38,424 bases of DNA from Aequorivita viscosa (GTDB lineage Bacteria > Bacteroidota > Bacteroidia > Flavobacteriales > Flavobacteriaceae). Position 1 is the first letter of the stretch, and the number at the start of each line of letters is the position of its first letter. Location: NCBI RefSeq assembly GCF_900106795.1, contig NZ_FNNS01000018.1, forward strand, positions 42,250-80,673. Direction: 5' to 3'. The translations under genes were made by a program, and so were the position numbers. Positions 16,944 to 27,421 of this stretch are shown here, one piece after another. The notes below the pieces were generated by a model, which did no database searches, was not told the origin of the DNA, and saw only the letters and a list, made by a program, of their open reading frames with translations.

Positions 16944-16972
16944 TACTTTTTATTGAAAAATTGAAAATAAAG

Positions 16973-17004
16973 CTCTTTTGAAAATTTTCTAAAAGAGTTT
17001 TTTT
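16973..17004 (+). terminator. Rho-independent terminator
   Basis: CTCTTTT (16973-16979) pairs with AAAAGAG (16991-16997) with further pairing inside, followed by seven T. Confidence 0.8.
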
Positions 17005-17104
17005 GCGTTTGTATATGCGGGTTCGCTATTTGTTTATTGGTCATTTAATTTTGGTAATGATTCTTCAAAAAACCGATCAGATTTTCAAAAAGCAACACGA
17101 TTAA

Positions 17105-19114
<2,010 letters not shown>

Positions 19115-19145
19115 ATTTCTTCCTGGCTTTTGCTTCGCTTCTCGA

Positions 19146-19245
19146 CCTGCAAGGTGTTGTTTAGTCGTTTTGACTAAACCATCCAGCATGCCTACTTTCT
19201 CCTGCAAGGTGTTGTTTCGTTTTTTCAGCAAAACCTCCTTGTAGG
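19146..19245. repeat. Two copies of a palindromic repeat with CCTGCAAGG core
   Basis: A 17-bp sequence beginning CCTGCAAGG occurs at 19146-19162 and identically at 19201-19217 (55 bp apart). In the second copy CCTGCAAGG pairs with CCTTGTAGG at 19237-19245 (9 bp, one G-T pair) to form a long hairpin. In the first copy the right arm is degenerate, and a different 8-bp hairpin (19159-19166 with 19172-19179) occupies the position. The rest of the 267-bp spacer 19115-19381 holds only the -7 box at 19352. Confidence 0.75.
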
Positions 19246-19351
19246 TCTTTTTGTAAATGTAGTTTGCACAGAAGTATAAAAGACTCTTTATTGATTTTTT
19301 CCGGCTATGCTTAAATCCATATAAACCAAAGTAAAAAACCGTGAAAAAGAC

Positions 19352-19359
19352 TATTTTTG
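19352..19359 (+). promoter_or_regulatory. -7 promoter box before DUF6913-like gene and dapA
   Basis: TATTTTTG matches TAnnTTTG perfectly, 22 bp before the ATG at 19382; it predicts a leader of about 17 nt. Confidence 0.55.
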
Positions 19360-19381
19360 CACCGCCTTGGCTTGAAATTCT

Positions 19382-19897
19382 ATGTTAAAAAAGTTTAAAT
19401 TATATTTCTTAAAGAAACAAACTGATAAGAATTTGTTACAACGTGATGTTTCACAGCGAAACACATCGTTGAAGTATATGGGATTTTTAATAGATGAAAC
19501 TTTTTTTAACGATTTTGAAAAATTATTCAAATTTGGAACTGAGCTCGGATTACAGCGAAAAGATATCAAGCAATTTACTTTTCTCGAAACTAAGAAAAAA
19601 GTTCCTTCGTTACGGGAAAATCAGATAAGCAACAAAGAATTTAACTGGAAAGGTGAAATTCAAAATGAAGAAGCAAAAGAATTCCTCAATTTTCCGTTCG
19701 ATGCTATTATTGGGTTGTACAAAGGGAAGCACGATTATTTAGATGCAATGATGGCACAGAGTAAAGCAAAATTTAAAATCGGCTTTAATAATGCAGACGA
19801 TAGGTTATACGATTTACTGTTAACAATAGACCTTAAGAACCCTGAAACTTTTAAAAGTGAAGTAGGTAAGTATTTGAAGATTTTAAAGAAAATATAA
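19382..19897 (+). CDS. DUF6913-like protein of unknown function
   Basis: 171 residues, basic N-terminus (KKFKLYFLKKQ), no signal peptide or membrane helix, so probably cytoplasmic. It resembles the small protein family often encoded just upstream of dapA in Flavobacteria, which I know as DUF6913. A conserved-looking core runs around FNWKGEIQNEEAKEFLNFPFDAIIGLY, and it ends in a helix rich in Lys. The placement 73 bp before dapA, with its own promoter, suggests cotranscription. No function can be inferred. Confidence 0.7.
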   Translation: MLKKFKLYFLKKQTDKNLLQRDVSQRNTSLKYMGFLIDETFFNDFEKLFKFGTELGLQRKDIKQFTFLETKKKVPSLRENQISNKEFNWKGEIQNEEAKEFLNFPFDAIIGLYKGKHDYLDAMMAQSKAKFKIGFNNADDRLYDLLLTIDLKNPETFKSEVGKYLKILKKI

Positions 19898-19970
19898 TTT
19901 GCTGCAAGCTGTTTATATCATTGTTTTGTAAAATGGAAATGCGGTATAAATTAAAAATAATAAGCTAAAT

Positions 19971-20846
19971 ATGAAAGAATTAATAGGGACAGGTGTCGCA
20001 TTAATAACACCTTTTAAAAGTGATTTTTCAGTAGACGTAGTTGGGCTCAAAAACGTTGTCAATTTCAATATTGAAAATGGAATCGATTACTTAGTTGTGT
20101 TAGGCACCACAGCTGAGAGTGCGACGCTTTCTAAAGAGGAAAAGCAGCTCGTGATAGACACTGTGGTTTCCGAAAATAATGGGCGCTTGCCACTGGTTTT
20201 AGGAATTGGTGGTAATAATACTCACGAAGTAATCGAGGAAATGAAAACTCGCGATCTTTCTGCCTTTACAGCCATTCTTTCTGTTTCGCCATTTTATAAT
20301 AAACCTACTCAAGAAGGAATCTATCAGCATTTTGCGGCCATAGCAAAAGCAACGCCATTGCCTATAATTTTGTATAATGTGCCAGGAAGAACAGCATCGA
20401 ATATGCTGCCTGAAACCGTTATTCGCCTTGCAAATGATTTTGAAAAAATTGTTGCCATAAAAGAAGCTGCTGGCGATATAGTACAAGCAATGCGCTTAAT
20501 TTCTGGTTGTCCGGAAGATTTCTTAATCATTTCTGGAGACGATATGAATACATTACCAATAATACTTGCAGGTGGGGCAGGAGTAATTTCGGTTATTGGT
20601 GAAGGTTTTCCAAAAGATTTCTCAAAAATGGTGAAGCTAGGTCTGGAAAAAAAGGTAACCGAAGCTTATAAGATTCATTATAAAATTGCACCTGCGATAG
20701 ATTACATTTTTGCAGAAGGAAATCCCGCCGGAATAAAAGCAGTGTTTAACAAACTAGAAATCTGCGCAGATACGGTACGATTGCCACTAGTTGGGGTTAG
20801 TGACGACCTTAGAAAGAAGATAGACTTGTTTGTTGAAAACTATTAA
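19971..20846 (+). CDS. dapA: 4-hydroxy-tetrahydrodipicolinate synthase
   Basis: 291 residues, a TIM-barrel aldolase of the NAL family. It condenses pyruvate with aspartate semialdehyde, the first step of the lysine/diaminopimelate branch that also feeds peptidoglycan. Active-site residues are all present: Thr46-Thr47 in GTTAESAT, Tyr109 in SPFYNKP, Tyr135 in LYNVPGR, Arg140, and the Schiff-base Lys164 in VAIKEAAGD. No lysine riboswitch is seen in the 73-bp spacer before it. Confidence 0.97.
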   Translation: MKELIGTGVALITPFKSDFSVDVVGLKNVVNFNIENGIDYLVVLGTTAESATLSKEEKQLVIDTVVSENNGRLPLVLGIGGNNTHEVIEEMKTRDLSAFTAILSVSPFYNKPTQEGIYQHFAAIAKATPLPIILYNVPGRTASNMLPETVIRLANDFEKIVAIKEAAGDIVQAMRLISGCPEDFLIISGDDMNTLPIILAGGAGVISVIGEGFPKDFSKMVKLGLEKKVTEAYKIHYKIAPAIDYIFAEGNPAGIKAVFNKLEICADTVRLPLVGVSDDLRKKIDLFVENY

Positions 20847-20934
20847 AATTTAGTCTTTAAAACCTGCAAGTTAAATATTTCAAAAGAGGCACAAATAATC
20901 CCCTTCATCTTAATATTTTAGCCAGATAATAAGT

Positions 20935-20965
20935 TTGCTAATTTTCGTATAAATCCTTACTTTTG
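20935..20965 (+). promoter_or_regulatory. Full -33/-7 promoter of bamD; leaderless
   Basis: TTG (20935-20937) is followed after 20 bp by TACTTTTG (20958-20965), a perfect pair of Bacteroidota elements. The ATG at 20970 follows after 4 bp. If transcription begins near 20970 the mRNA is leaderless for that ATG or has about 15 nt before the ATG at 20985. Confidence 0.7.
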
Positions 20966-20969
20966 CACG

Positions 20970-21791
20970 ATGTTTTTGAAACCCATGCGATTCCCTGTTT
21001 TTTTATTACTATGCATTTCCTTGCTCTTTGCTTCTTGTGGCCAATACCAAAAGGTGCTTCGGAAGGATGATATAGGTAAGAAATATGCTTTTGCCGACTC
21101 TCTTTACACTATAGGGAAATATAAAAAAGCCTTGAAGTTAATGGAGCAAATAGTTCCAGCGTATAGAGGGAAACCTCAGGCCGAAAAGCTTATGTTTATG
21201 TATTCCAATACTTTTTACAAATTGGGAGACTTTTATTCGGCTGGATACCAATTTGAGCGGTTTACGCAAGCATATCCTAATAGTGACAGTACAGAAGTCG
21301 CCTATTTTAAATCGGCAAAGAGTTTTTATCAACTTTCAGAGCGCTTTTCTTTAGATCAAAGAGAAACGTATAGAGGGATGGAAAAACTGCAAGGATTCAT
21401 TAACACCTATCCAAATTCTGATAAACGAATAGAAGCGAATGAATTGATTACTGAACTGCGAACCAAATTGGAGAAAAAACAGTTTGAAACAGCGCGTCAG
21501 TATTATCGAATTGAGGATTATAAAGCAGCAATTGAGTCTTTTGATAATTTTATTGCCGACAATCCAGGAACGGTTTATAGAGAAGAAGCTTTTTTATATA
21601 GGTTAAAAGCTTCGTATAAATTAGCAATAAATAGTTTGCCATATTTAGTACAAGAACGACTTTTAACCGCAAAAGGTCATTACAACAGTTTTATAAAATA
21701 TTACAAGAGCACCGACTCTGCTGAGGAAGCCAACGAAATCAATGATGAAATCGAGAAACGATTGGTGACTAAAGAAACAAAATCTACTTAA
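20970..21791 (+). CDS. bamD: Outer membrane assembly lipoprotein BamD
   Basis: 273 residues. The signal sequence ends LLFASC with Cys23 as the lipid-anchored residue. The mature part is a series of TPR-like helical pairs (for example YKKALKLMEQIVP, SAGYQFERFTQAYPNSD and YKAAIESFDNFIADNPGTVYREEA), as in BamD, which sits on the periplasmic side of the outer membrane and works with BamA to insert beta-barrels. An alternative start at 20985 would shorten the signal by five residues without affecting function. rpoZ follows after 12 bp. Confidence 0.93.
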   Translation: MFLKPMRFPVFLLLCISLLFASCGQYQKVLRKDDIGKKYAFADSLYTIGKYKKALKLMEQIVPAYRGKPQAEKLMFMYSNTFYKLGDFYSAGYQFERFTQAYPNSDSTEVAYFKSAKSFYQLSERFSLDQRETYRGMEKLQGFINTYPNSDKRIEANELITELRTKLEKKQFETARQYYRIEDYKAAIESFDNFIADNPGTVYREEAFLYRLKASYKLAINSLPYLVQERLLTAKGHYNSFIKYYKSTDSAEEANEINDEIEKRLVTKETKST

Positions 21792-21803
21792 TAATTTAGA
21801 AAC

Positions 21804-22136
21804 ATGGATATTAAAAATACACAAGCGCCTATCAATACAATCACTTACGATAGAGATTTAATTGACGGACCTACAGGCAATATTTACGAGGCAATTTCTA
21901 TTATCTCGAAAAGAGCTAACCAAATTAATGGAGACATTAAAAAAGAACTCCTTGAAAAGTTAGATGAATTTGCTACCTACAACGATAGCCTAGAAGAAAT
22001 TTTTGAAAATAAGGAACAAATCGAAGTTTCTAAATTCTACGAAAGACTTCCTAAACCTCACGCTTTAGCAGTTCAAGAATGGCTGGAAGATAAAATCTAC
22101 CACAGAAATACAAAAGAAGAATCGTTAGAAGGGTAG
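21804..22136 (+). CDS. rpoZ: RNA polymerase omega subunit (Bacteroidota type)
   Basis: 110 residues. The segment GNIYEAISIISKRANQIN is the conserved helix of omega that clamps the beta' subunit. The C-terminal part (LPKPHALAVQEWLEDKIYHRNT) is specific to the Bacteroidota version. It supports assembly and stability of RNA polymerase. It is cotranscribed with bamD (12-bp gap) and probably with coaBC (67 bp downstream). Confidence 0.92.
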   Translation: MDIKNTQAPINTITYDRDLIDGPTGNIYEAISIISKRANQINGDIKKELLEKLDEFATYNDSLEEIFENKEQIEVSKFYERLPKPHALAVQEWLEDKIYHRNTKEESLEG

Positions 22137-22203
22137 TGGTCTCTATTCCGAAAGGAATTGAACCTCTATTTGTTTTTAACAATTGAATACTGAATTAAGA
22201 ATT

Positions 22204-23430
22204 ATGGCTGTTTTGAGCGGTAAAAATATCTTGCTTGGCGTAACCGGCGGGATTGCCGCATACAAGGCGGCTTTTTTGGTACGCCTACTTGTGAAGCAAG
22301 GAGCGAATGTAAAAGTGGTGATGACAACTTCTGCAAAAGAATTTGTTACACCGCTTACACTTTCTACCTTGTCGAAAAACGAGGTGTACTCTTCATTCAC
22401 TAGTTCTGATTCGAACGATAATTCAGGTGAAAATCCACAATGGAACAATCACGTTGAACTTGCGCTGTGGGCAGATTTAATCTTGATTGCGCCAGCCACC
22501 GCAAATACTATGTCTAAAATGGCAAGTGGCACTTGTGATAATTTGCTGCTCGCTGTTTACTTTTCTGCCAAGTGTCCCGTTTATTATGCACCGGCAATGG
22601 ATTTGGACATGTATAAACACCCTACCGTTGCTGAAGTTTTTAAGAAACTAGAAAGTTTTGGTAATATTCAAATTCCTGCAACTTTTGGCGAACTTGCAAG
22701 CGGATTGGTAGGGCAAGGAAGAATGGCAGAACCCGAAGACATCGTTTCATTTTTGGAAAATGATATTTTAAAAAATCTGCCATTAAAAGGTAAAAAGGTT
22801 TTGATAACTGCTGGTCCTACGTATGAAGCGCTAGATCCAGTTCGTTTTATAGGAAACCATTCTAGTGGAAAAATGGGATATGCAATTGCTGAAGAGGCTG
22901 CAAAACTAGGAGCCGAAGTGACTCTTGTTTCAGGACCTGTATGTATAAAGCTTGAGCATGATTTTGTGAAAGTTATTCGCGTAACTTCTGCAGAGGAAAT
23001 GTACCAAGCTGCCCATCAATACTTCCCAAGTTCTGATATTGCTATTCTTAGTGCTGCTGTCGCTGATTATCGCCCCGCAGATGTTTCTTCTCAAAAGATT
23101 AAAAAGAAGGACGACGATTTAGTACTTCATCTTACAAAAACCAAGGATATTCTAAAATCGTTGGGCGAAATTAAGAAACAACAATTTTTAGTAGGCTTTG
23201 CTCTTGAAACCCAAAATGAGGAGGAAAACGCAAAATCGAAACTCAAAAAAAAGAATTTAGATTTAATTGTTTTAAATTCGCTTAGAGACAAGGGCGCAGG
23301 TTTTAAATCGGATACAAATAAGGTAACTTTAATTTCAAAAGACAATAAAGTGCTTCCGTTTCCTGTTAAACCTAAAAGTGAGGTCGCTCAAGACATTTTA
23401 GATTATATTATAGAAAAAACCCATGCGTAA
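22204..23430 (+). CDS. coaBC: Bifunctional phosphopantothenoylcysteine decarboxylase / phosphopantothenate-cysteine ligase
   Basis: 408 residues from the ATG at 22204; an in-frame TTG seven codons upstream is not needed. The N-terminal flavoprotein (CoaC) part has GVTGGIAAYKA (12-22), the catalytic His83 in NNHVELALWAD, APATANTMSKMA, and PAMDLDMYKHP, where E. coli has Asn instead of the first Asp. The substrate-lid loop reads ELASGLVGQGRM, with Ser166 where E. coli Dfp has Cys158. The C-terminal CoaB part (from about 192) has TAGPTYEALDPVRFIGNHSSGKMG, the CTP-binding AAVADYRP, and KIKK. Together they turn 4'-phosphopantothenate into 4'-phosphopantetheine for CoA. It overlaps porD by 8 bp. Confidence 0.95.
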   Translation: MAVLSGKNILLGVTGGIAAYKAAFLVRLLVKQGANVKVVMTTSAKEFVTPLTLSTLSKNEVYSSFTSSDSNDNSGENPQWNNHVELALWADLILIAPATANTMSKMASGTCDNLLLAVYFSAKCPVYYAPAMDLDMYKHPTVAEVFKKLESFGNIQIPATFGELASGLVGQGRMAEPEDIVSFLENDILKNLPLKGKKVLITAGPTYEALDPVRFIGNHSSGKMGYAIAEEAAKLGAEVTLVSGPVCIKLEHDFVKVIRVTSAEEMYQAAHQYFPSSDIAILSAAVADYRPADVSSQKIKKKDDDLVLHLTKTKDILKSLGEIKKQQFLVGFALETQNEEENAKSKLKKKNLDLIVLNSLRDKGAGFKSDTNKVTLISKDNKVLPFPVKPKSEVAQDILDYIIEKTHA

Positions 23431-24313
23431 ATTTATACTTCTTTTATTATTTGTTGCGGTCGCAAATTTGACCCAAGCTCAGGAACTTAATTGTTCTTTT
23501 GCCATTGATGCCACTCAAACCGGGCAGCCAAACCTACAAGTATTCCAAACTTTGGAAACTCAATTAAAGGAATTTATAAACAACACCAAATGGACTAATA
23601 AAGCCTACAAAAATCAAGAGCGTATAGATTGTAATATGAGCTTGGTTATTAGTAGTATTGATGGTGATAATTTTACCGGAACGCTACAAATACAATCATC
23701 CCGTCCCATTTTTGATTCTACTTACGACAGTCCGGTTTATAATTATTTTGACAGACAAGTTAATTTTAGATATAAGGAATTCGAACCTTTAAATTTCAAC
23801 ATAAATAATTCTGAATCCAATATAGTTTCTGTTATTGCTTTTCACGTTTACACCATTATTGGTTTAGATGCCGATACTTACATTCAAGGTGGAGGCGAAC
23901 CTTATTTTGAAATTGCCAAACAAATTGTAAATACTGCAGCAGGAACCAGTTTTTCTGGCTGGAAATCGAAAGATGGAAACCAGTCACGTTACCAATATAA
24001 TGATGCTTTATTATCTTCAGTATATAAAGAATTTCACCAAGCATTATATAAATATCATCGTGAAGGAATGGATTTAATGGCTTCGAAACCTAAAGAAGCA
24101 AAAGAAATAATTTCTGAATCGCTTAGGCTGCTTAAAGGAATAAACGACAGACGGCCGAACTCATACCTAGTACGAACATTTTTTGACGCAAAAAGTGATG
24201 AAATTACAGCTATTTATAGCGGTGGACCACAAGTAGACATTGTTCAATTAGTGGAAAATCTAAATAGAATGGCGCCTACAAAAAGAAGTAACTGGGAAGA
24301 AATAAAGTTCTAG
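23423..24313 (+). CDS. porD: Type IX secretion system protein PorD (DUF4835)
   Basis: 296 residues with a signal peptide that ends NLTQAQ (about residue 20), so exported to the periplasm or envelope. The whole chain matches the DUF4835 family now called PorD: ELNCSFAIDATQ at the mature N-terminus, NCNMSLVISSI-like strand region, SSRPIFDSTYDSPV, the FHVYTIIGLDADTY segment, and the C-terminal RPNSYLVRTFFDAKSDE. In Bacteroidota it is linked to gliding motility and T9SS function, but its exact role is not settled. The start overlaps the end of coaBC by 8 bp, so translation is likely coupled. Confidence 0.9.
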   Translation: MRKFILLLLFVAVANLTQAQELNCSFAIDATQTGQPNLQVFQTLETQLKEFINNTKWTNKAYKNQERIDCNMSLVISSIDGDNFTGTLQIQSSRPIFDSTYDSPVYNYFDRQVNFRYKEFEPLNFNINNSESNIVSVIAFHVYTIIGLDADTYIQGGGEPYFEIAKQIVNTAAGTSFSGWKSKDGNQSRYQYNDALLSSVYKEFHQALYKYHREGMDLMASKPKEAKEIISESLRLLKGINDRRPNSYLVRTFFDAKSDEITAIYSGGPQVDIVQLVENLNRMAPTKRSNWEEIKF

Positions 24314-24418
24314 TTTAATTTCAATAACTTTGTTTCGGTTTAGTAGTAAACCAATATTTCCCATAAAATTCTTGTGGAACAATTTCTTAAATCTAACTTC
24401 TAATATTCCCAATCGTTC

Positions 24419-26071
24419 GTGATAACAACGCTCGCCATAAAAAACTATGCGCTTATTGAGGATATCCGTGTGGATATGAATCAAGGCTTAACTGTTATTA
24501 CTGGTGAAACGGGAGCAGGAAAGTCCATTATTCTGGGAGCTTTAGCCTTACTTCTTGGTAAGCGAGCCGATATTAATAGCGTAAAGGATTCTTCTAAAAA
24601 ATGTGTTGTCGAAGGTCATTTCTCCATAGCCAATTACAATTTACAAAGCATTTTTGAAGAAAACGATCTGGATTATGATTCCCATACCATAATAAGACGT
24701 GAAATTTTACCAAGTGGAAAATCCCGTGCTTTTGTCAATGACACTCCAGTTGCTTTAAGTCAATTACAAGCCATTGCCCCACTGTTAGTCGATGTGCACA
24801 GTCAACACGAAACGCTAGAAGTTGTTTCAGAAAACTATCAATTAGAGGTTATTGATGCTTTAGCGGGCAATTCAAAAATTTTAAAAACATATCAAAATCA
24901 ACTCACCGATTTCCGAAAGAACGAAGAGGCATTGGAGATGTTAAAGTCGCAAAAAGAATCGGCTATCAAGGAATTGGAGTACAATGCTTTTTTGTATAAC
25001 GAATTACAACAAGCAGGACTTCAGGGTTTAAACCAACAGGATTTGGAAGAAACCTACGAAACCTTAAATAATGCAGAAGAAATTCAAGGTGCTTTTTCTC
25101 AGGTAAATCAGTTGTTGAATGAAGAACCCTTTGGAACAATAGAAACTGCAAAAGAAGCACGAATTACACTTGGGCGCATCAAAGGTTTTTCTGCTACTTA
25201 TGAAGATTATTGGCAACGCTTAAACAGTGTTATTATTGAAATGGAAGATCTTTCAGAAGAAATGCAAAACACTTCCGAAAAAGTAGCTTCCGACCCTCAA
25301 TTGCTTTCTGAAGTAAATGATAAACTTCAGCAACTTTACAAACTTCAACAAAAACACGGTTTAGCAACAGTTGAAGAATTGTTAGAACTTCAGAATTCAT
25401 TAGAAGAAAAAGTAAACACTACCTTAGGTTTAGACGACCAAATTGCCAAACTTGAAATTAAAGGAAAACGTTTTTCTGAAGCTGCGCTTAAGTCGGCTTC
25501 TGAAATAAGTAAGGAAAGGATAAAAGCCATTCCCCAACTGAAAAAGCAATTGGAGGAAGTGTTATCGCTCTTAGGATTGCCCAATGCTCAATTTCAGTTT
25601 AATTTAGAAACTTCTGAAGCGTTTAGAAAAAACGGAATAGACTCATTAGAGTTACTTTTTACAGCGAACAAAGGAATGTCGATGGGACCTCTAAAAAAAG
25701 TTGCTTCAGGAGGGGAAATGAGCCGGATTATGCTGGCTATAAAATCTGTTTTGGCGAAATATAAAAAGCTGCCAACCATAATTTTTGATGAAATCGATAC
25801 AGGGGTTTCGGGCGAAATAGCCACTAAAATGGCGCTTATAATGTTAGAAATGAGTGGTAATATGCAGGTGTTGTCTATCACTCATTTACCGCAAATTGCC
25901 GCTAGAGGCGAACATCATTTAAAAGTATATAAAGCAGATATAAATCAAGTAACGGTTACCCACTTGAAGAAGTTGGATAAAGAAGAACGAATTTCAGAAA
26001 TTGCACAAATGCTAGGAGGGAAGAATATTTCGGAAGCAGCCATTGCAAATGCTAAGGAATTATTGAATTAA
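24419..26071 (+). CDS. recN: DNA repair protein RecN
   Basis: 550 residues, an SMC-like ATPase of double-strand break repair. Walker A is GETGAGKS (29-36), close to the N-terminus as in all RecN. The central 150-350 region is coiled coil (EELLELQNSLEEKVNTTL and others), and the C-terminal ATPase half has the signature SGGEMSRIMLAIK, Walker B LPTIIFDEIDTGVSG and the D-loop/H-loop VLSITHLPQIAA. The start is GTG at 24419: no ATG lies between it and the upstream stop, and the family begins exactly at this point. It follows porD by 105 bp. Confidence 0.95.
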   Translation: MITTLAIKNYALIEDIRVDMNQGLTVITGETGAGKSIILGALALLLGKRADINSVKDSSKKCVVEGHFSIANYNLQSIFEENDLDYDSHTIIRREILPSGKSRAFVNDTPVALSQLQAIAPLLVDVHSQHETLEVVSENYQLEVIDALAGNSKILKTYQNQLTDFRKNEEALEMLKSQKESAIKELEYNAFLYNELQQAGLQGLNQQDLEETYETLNNAEEIQGAFSQVNQLLNEEPFGTIETAKEARITLGRIKGFSATYEDYWQRLNSVIIEMEDLSEEMQNTSEKVASDPQLLSEVNDKLQQLYKLQQKHGLATVEELLELQNSLEEKVNTTLGLDDQIAKLEIKGKRFSEAALKSASEISKERIKAIPQLKKQLEEVLSLLGLPNAQFQFNLETSEAFRKNGIDSLELLFTANKGMSMGPLKKVASGGEMSRIMLAIKSVLAKYKKLPTIIFDEIDTGVSGEIATKMALIMLEMSGNMQVLSITHLPQIAARGEHHLKVYKADINQVTVTHLKKLDKEERISEIAQMLGGKNISEAAIANAKELLN

Positions 26072-26141
26072 AATGTATCTTTACTTTTCGATTTTTTTAA
26101 AATAAATTGACACATAAAATTTAATCACTAATTTATAAAGT

Positions 26142-26969
26142 ATGTCTTATAATCTACTAAAGGGAAAACGAGGAATCATTTTTGGAGCGTTGGATGCAAA
26201 TTCTATTGCTTGGAAAACGGCAGAAAGGGTTCACGAAGAAGGTGGAAAATTCGTTCTTACAAATGCGCCTATCGCAATGCGTATGGGGCAAATAAAAGAT
26301 TTAGCCGAAAAGACTAATTCTGAAATTATTCCTGCAGATGCCACTAGCGTAGAAGATCTTGAAAACTTGGTCGAAAAAGCGACGGAGATTCTAGGAGGAA
26401 AACTGGATTTTGTGCTACATTCTATCGGAATGTCAGTAAACGTGCGAAAGGGAAATCATTACACGAGCCAGAATTATGATTTTACACATAAAGGTTGGGA
26501 TGTTTCTGCAATTTCTTTTCATAAAACGATGCAAGTGCTTTATCAAAAAGATGCTATGAGTGAATGGGGAAGCATTATTGCGCTTACCTATATGGCTTCT
26601 CAACGTGTTTTTCCTGATTATAACGATATGGCCGACAATAAAGCCTATTTGGAAAGTATAGCGCGTAGTTTTGGTTATTTCTTCGGAAAAGACAAAAAAG
26701 TTCGTGTAAACACTATTTCCCAATCACCAACTCCAACAACTGCCGGTCAAGGCGTAAAAGGTTTTGACGGATTTATTAGCTATGCCGATAAAATGTCGCC
26801 TTTAGGGAATGCAACTGCCTTAGATTGCGCCAATTATACGGTAGCGATGTTTAGCGACCTAACCAAGCGCGTTACGCTTCAAAACCTATACAACGATGGC
26901 GGATTCTCTAATATGGGCGTAAGCAACGAAGTTATGGAAGCTTTTGTGGAAGGTGTAAATAAAGAATAG
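26142..26969 (+). CDS. fabI: Enoyl-[acyl-carrier-protein] reductase (NADH), FabI type
   Basis: 275 residues, atypical short-chain dehydrogenase fold. It reduces trans-2-enoyl-ACP in the last step of each fatty acid elongation cycle. The cofactor site is GALDANSIAW (15-24). The catalytic set Tyr150, Tyr160 and Lys167 has the same spacing (10 and 7) as in E. coli FabI, and QSPTPTTAGQGV forms the substrate-binding loop. It ends the conserved block and is followed by a strong terminator. Confidence 0.95.
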   Translation: MSYNLLKGKRGIIFGALDANSIAWKTAERVHEEGGKFVLTNAPIAMRMGQIKDLAEKTNSEIIPADATSVEDLENLVEKATEILGGKLDFVLHSIGMSVNVRKGNHYTSQNYDFTHKGWDVSAISFHKTMQVLYQKDAMSEWGSIIALTYMASQRVFPDYNDMADNKAYLESIARSFGYFFGKDKKVRVNTISQSPTPTTAGQGVKGFDGFISYADKMSPLGNATALDCANYTVAMFSDLTKRVTLQNLYNDGGFSNMGVSNEVMEAFVEGVNKE

Positions 26970-26997
26970 ATATGTAGGCTTAACGAATATAACTATA

Positions 26998-27033
26998 AAC
27001 CCCCTCTCAATTTTATTTTTGAGAGGGGGTTTT
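26998..27033. terminator. Strong terminator after fabI
   Basis: A perfect 13-bp stem (26998-27010 with 27019-27031) with a C5/G5 core and an 8-nt T-rich loop, followed by T residues. Confidence 0.9.
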
Positions 27034-27055
27034 GCTTTCCTTTTATAAGCTGTTT

Positions 27056-27196
27056 AAAAAATACAATTTAATCGACTTGCCAGGTCGAGCGCAGGCGAAA
27101 AACTTTCTAAAAAGTATAATTTAATCGACTGGTCAGGTCGAGTGCAGGCGAGACCTAATCGCAACTAGGAAGGTTAAAATTCTCGACTGCGCTTGA
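27056..27196. repeat. Two 43-bp direct repeats plus inverted partner (TCGAGCGCAG core)
   Basis: 27056-27098 and 27109-27151 match at 38 of 43 positions, with a period of 53 bp. Each contains a GGTCGAG-GCAGGCGA core. A copy of the core in inverted orientation is at 27180-27196 (TTCTCGACTGCGCTTGA). The element therefore can fold back, and resembles the dispersed TCGAGCGCAGTCGA-type intergenic repeats I know from Flavobacteria. Confidence 0.8.
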
Positions 27197-27272
27197 ATAG
27201 ACATCCAAAACTACTTTTTAGCCGACTTTTTCCTTCAACTTAAATCATTTCAGAAATCAAGATTTTTTAGCC

Positions 27273-27316
27273 CATGGATACTCCACGGATAAGCCATAGA
27301 TAAGTCATAGATAGTT
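27273..27316. repeat. 11-bp tandem repeat, four copies
   Basis: Four adjacent 11-bp units begin at 27273, 27284, 27295 and 27306, with consensus CATRGATAAGY. The third and fourth share their first eight bases exactly. Confidence 0.8.
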
Positions 27317-27421
27317 CATTAAAAAGCTAGTAACTTCACTATCGATTTTACTACCAAATTTAGGTTATTCATTTGCTATTTTGAATGGGGGTATTTACTA
27401 TTCAAAATGGTTTTATAAATT

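Larger units (their letters stand above)
26970..27421. other. 452-bp convergent spacer rich in repeats
   Basis: No gene is seen. It holds the terminator at 26998, the two 43-bp repeats and their inverted partner (27056-27196) and the 11-bp tandem repeat (27273-27316). The last 100 bp are AT-rich without recognisable features. Confidence 0.8.

Noticed and set aside
19915-19970. Possible lysine riboswitch before dapA.
   Set aside because: The spacer is only 73 bp, AT-rich and without the needed helices.
22145-22158. A 5-bp hairpin with GAAA loop between rpoZ and coaBC.
   Set aside because: The stem is short and no T tract follows, so it is not called a terminator.
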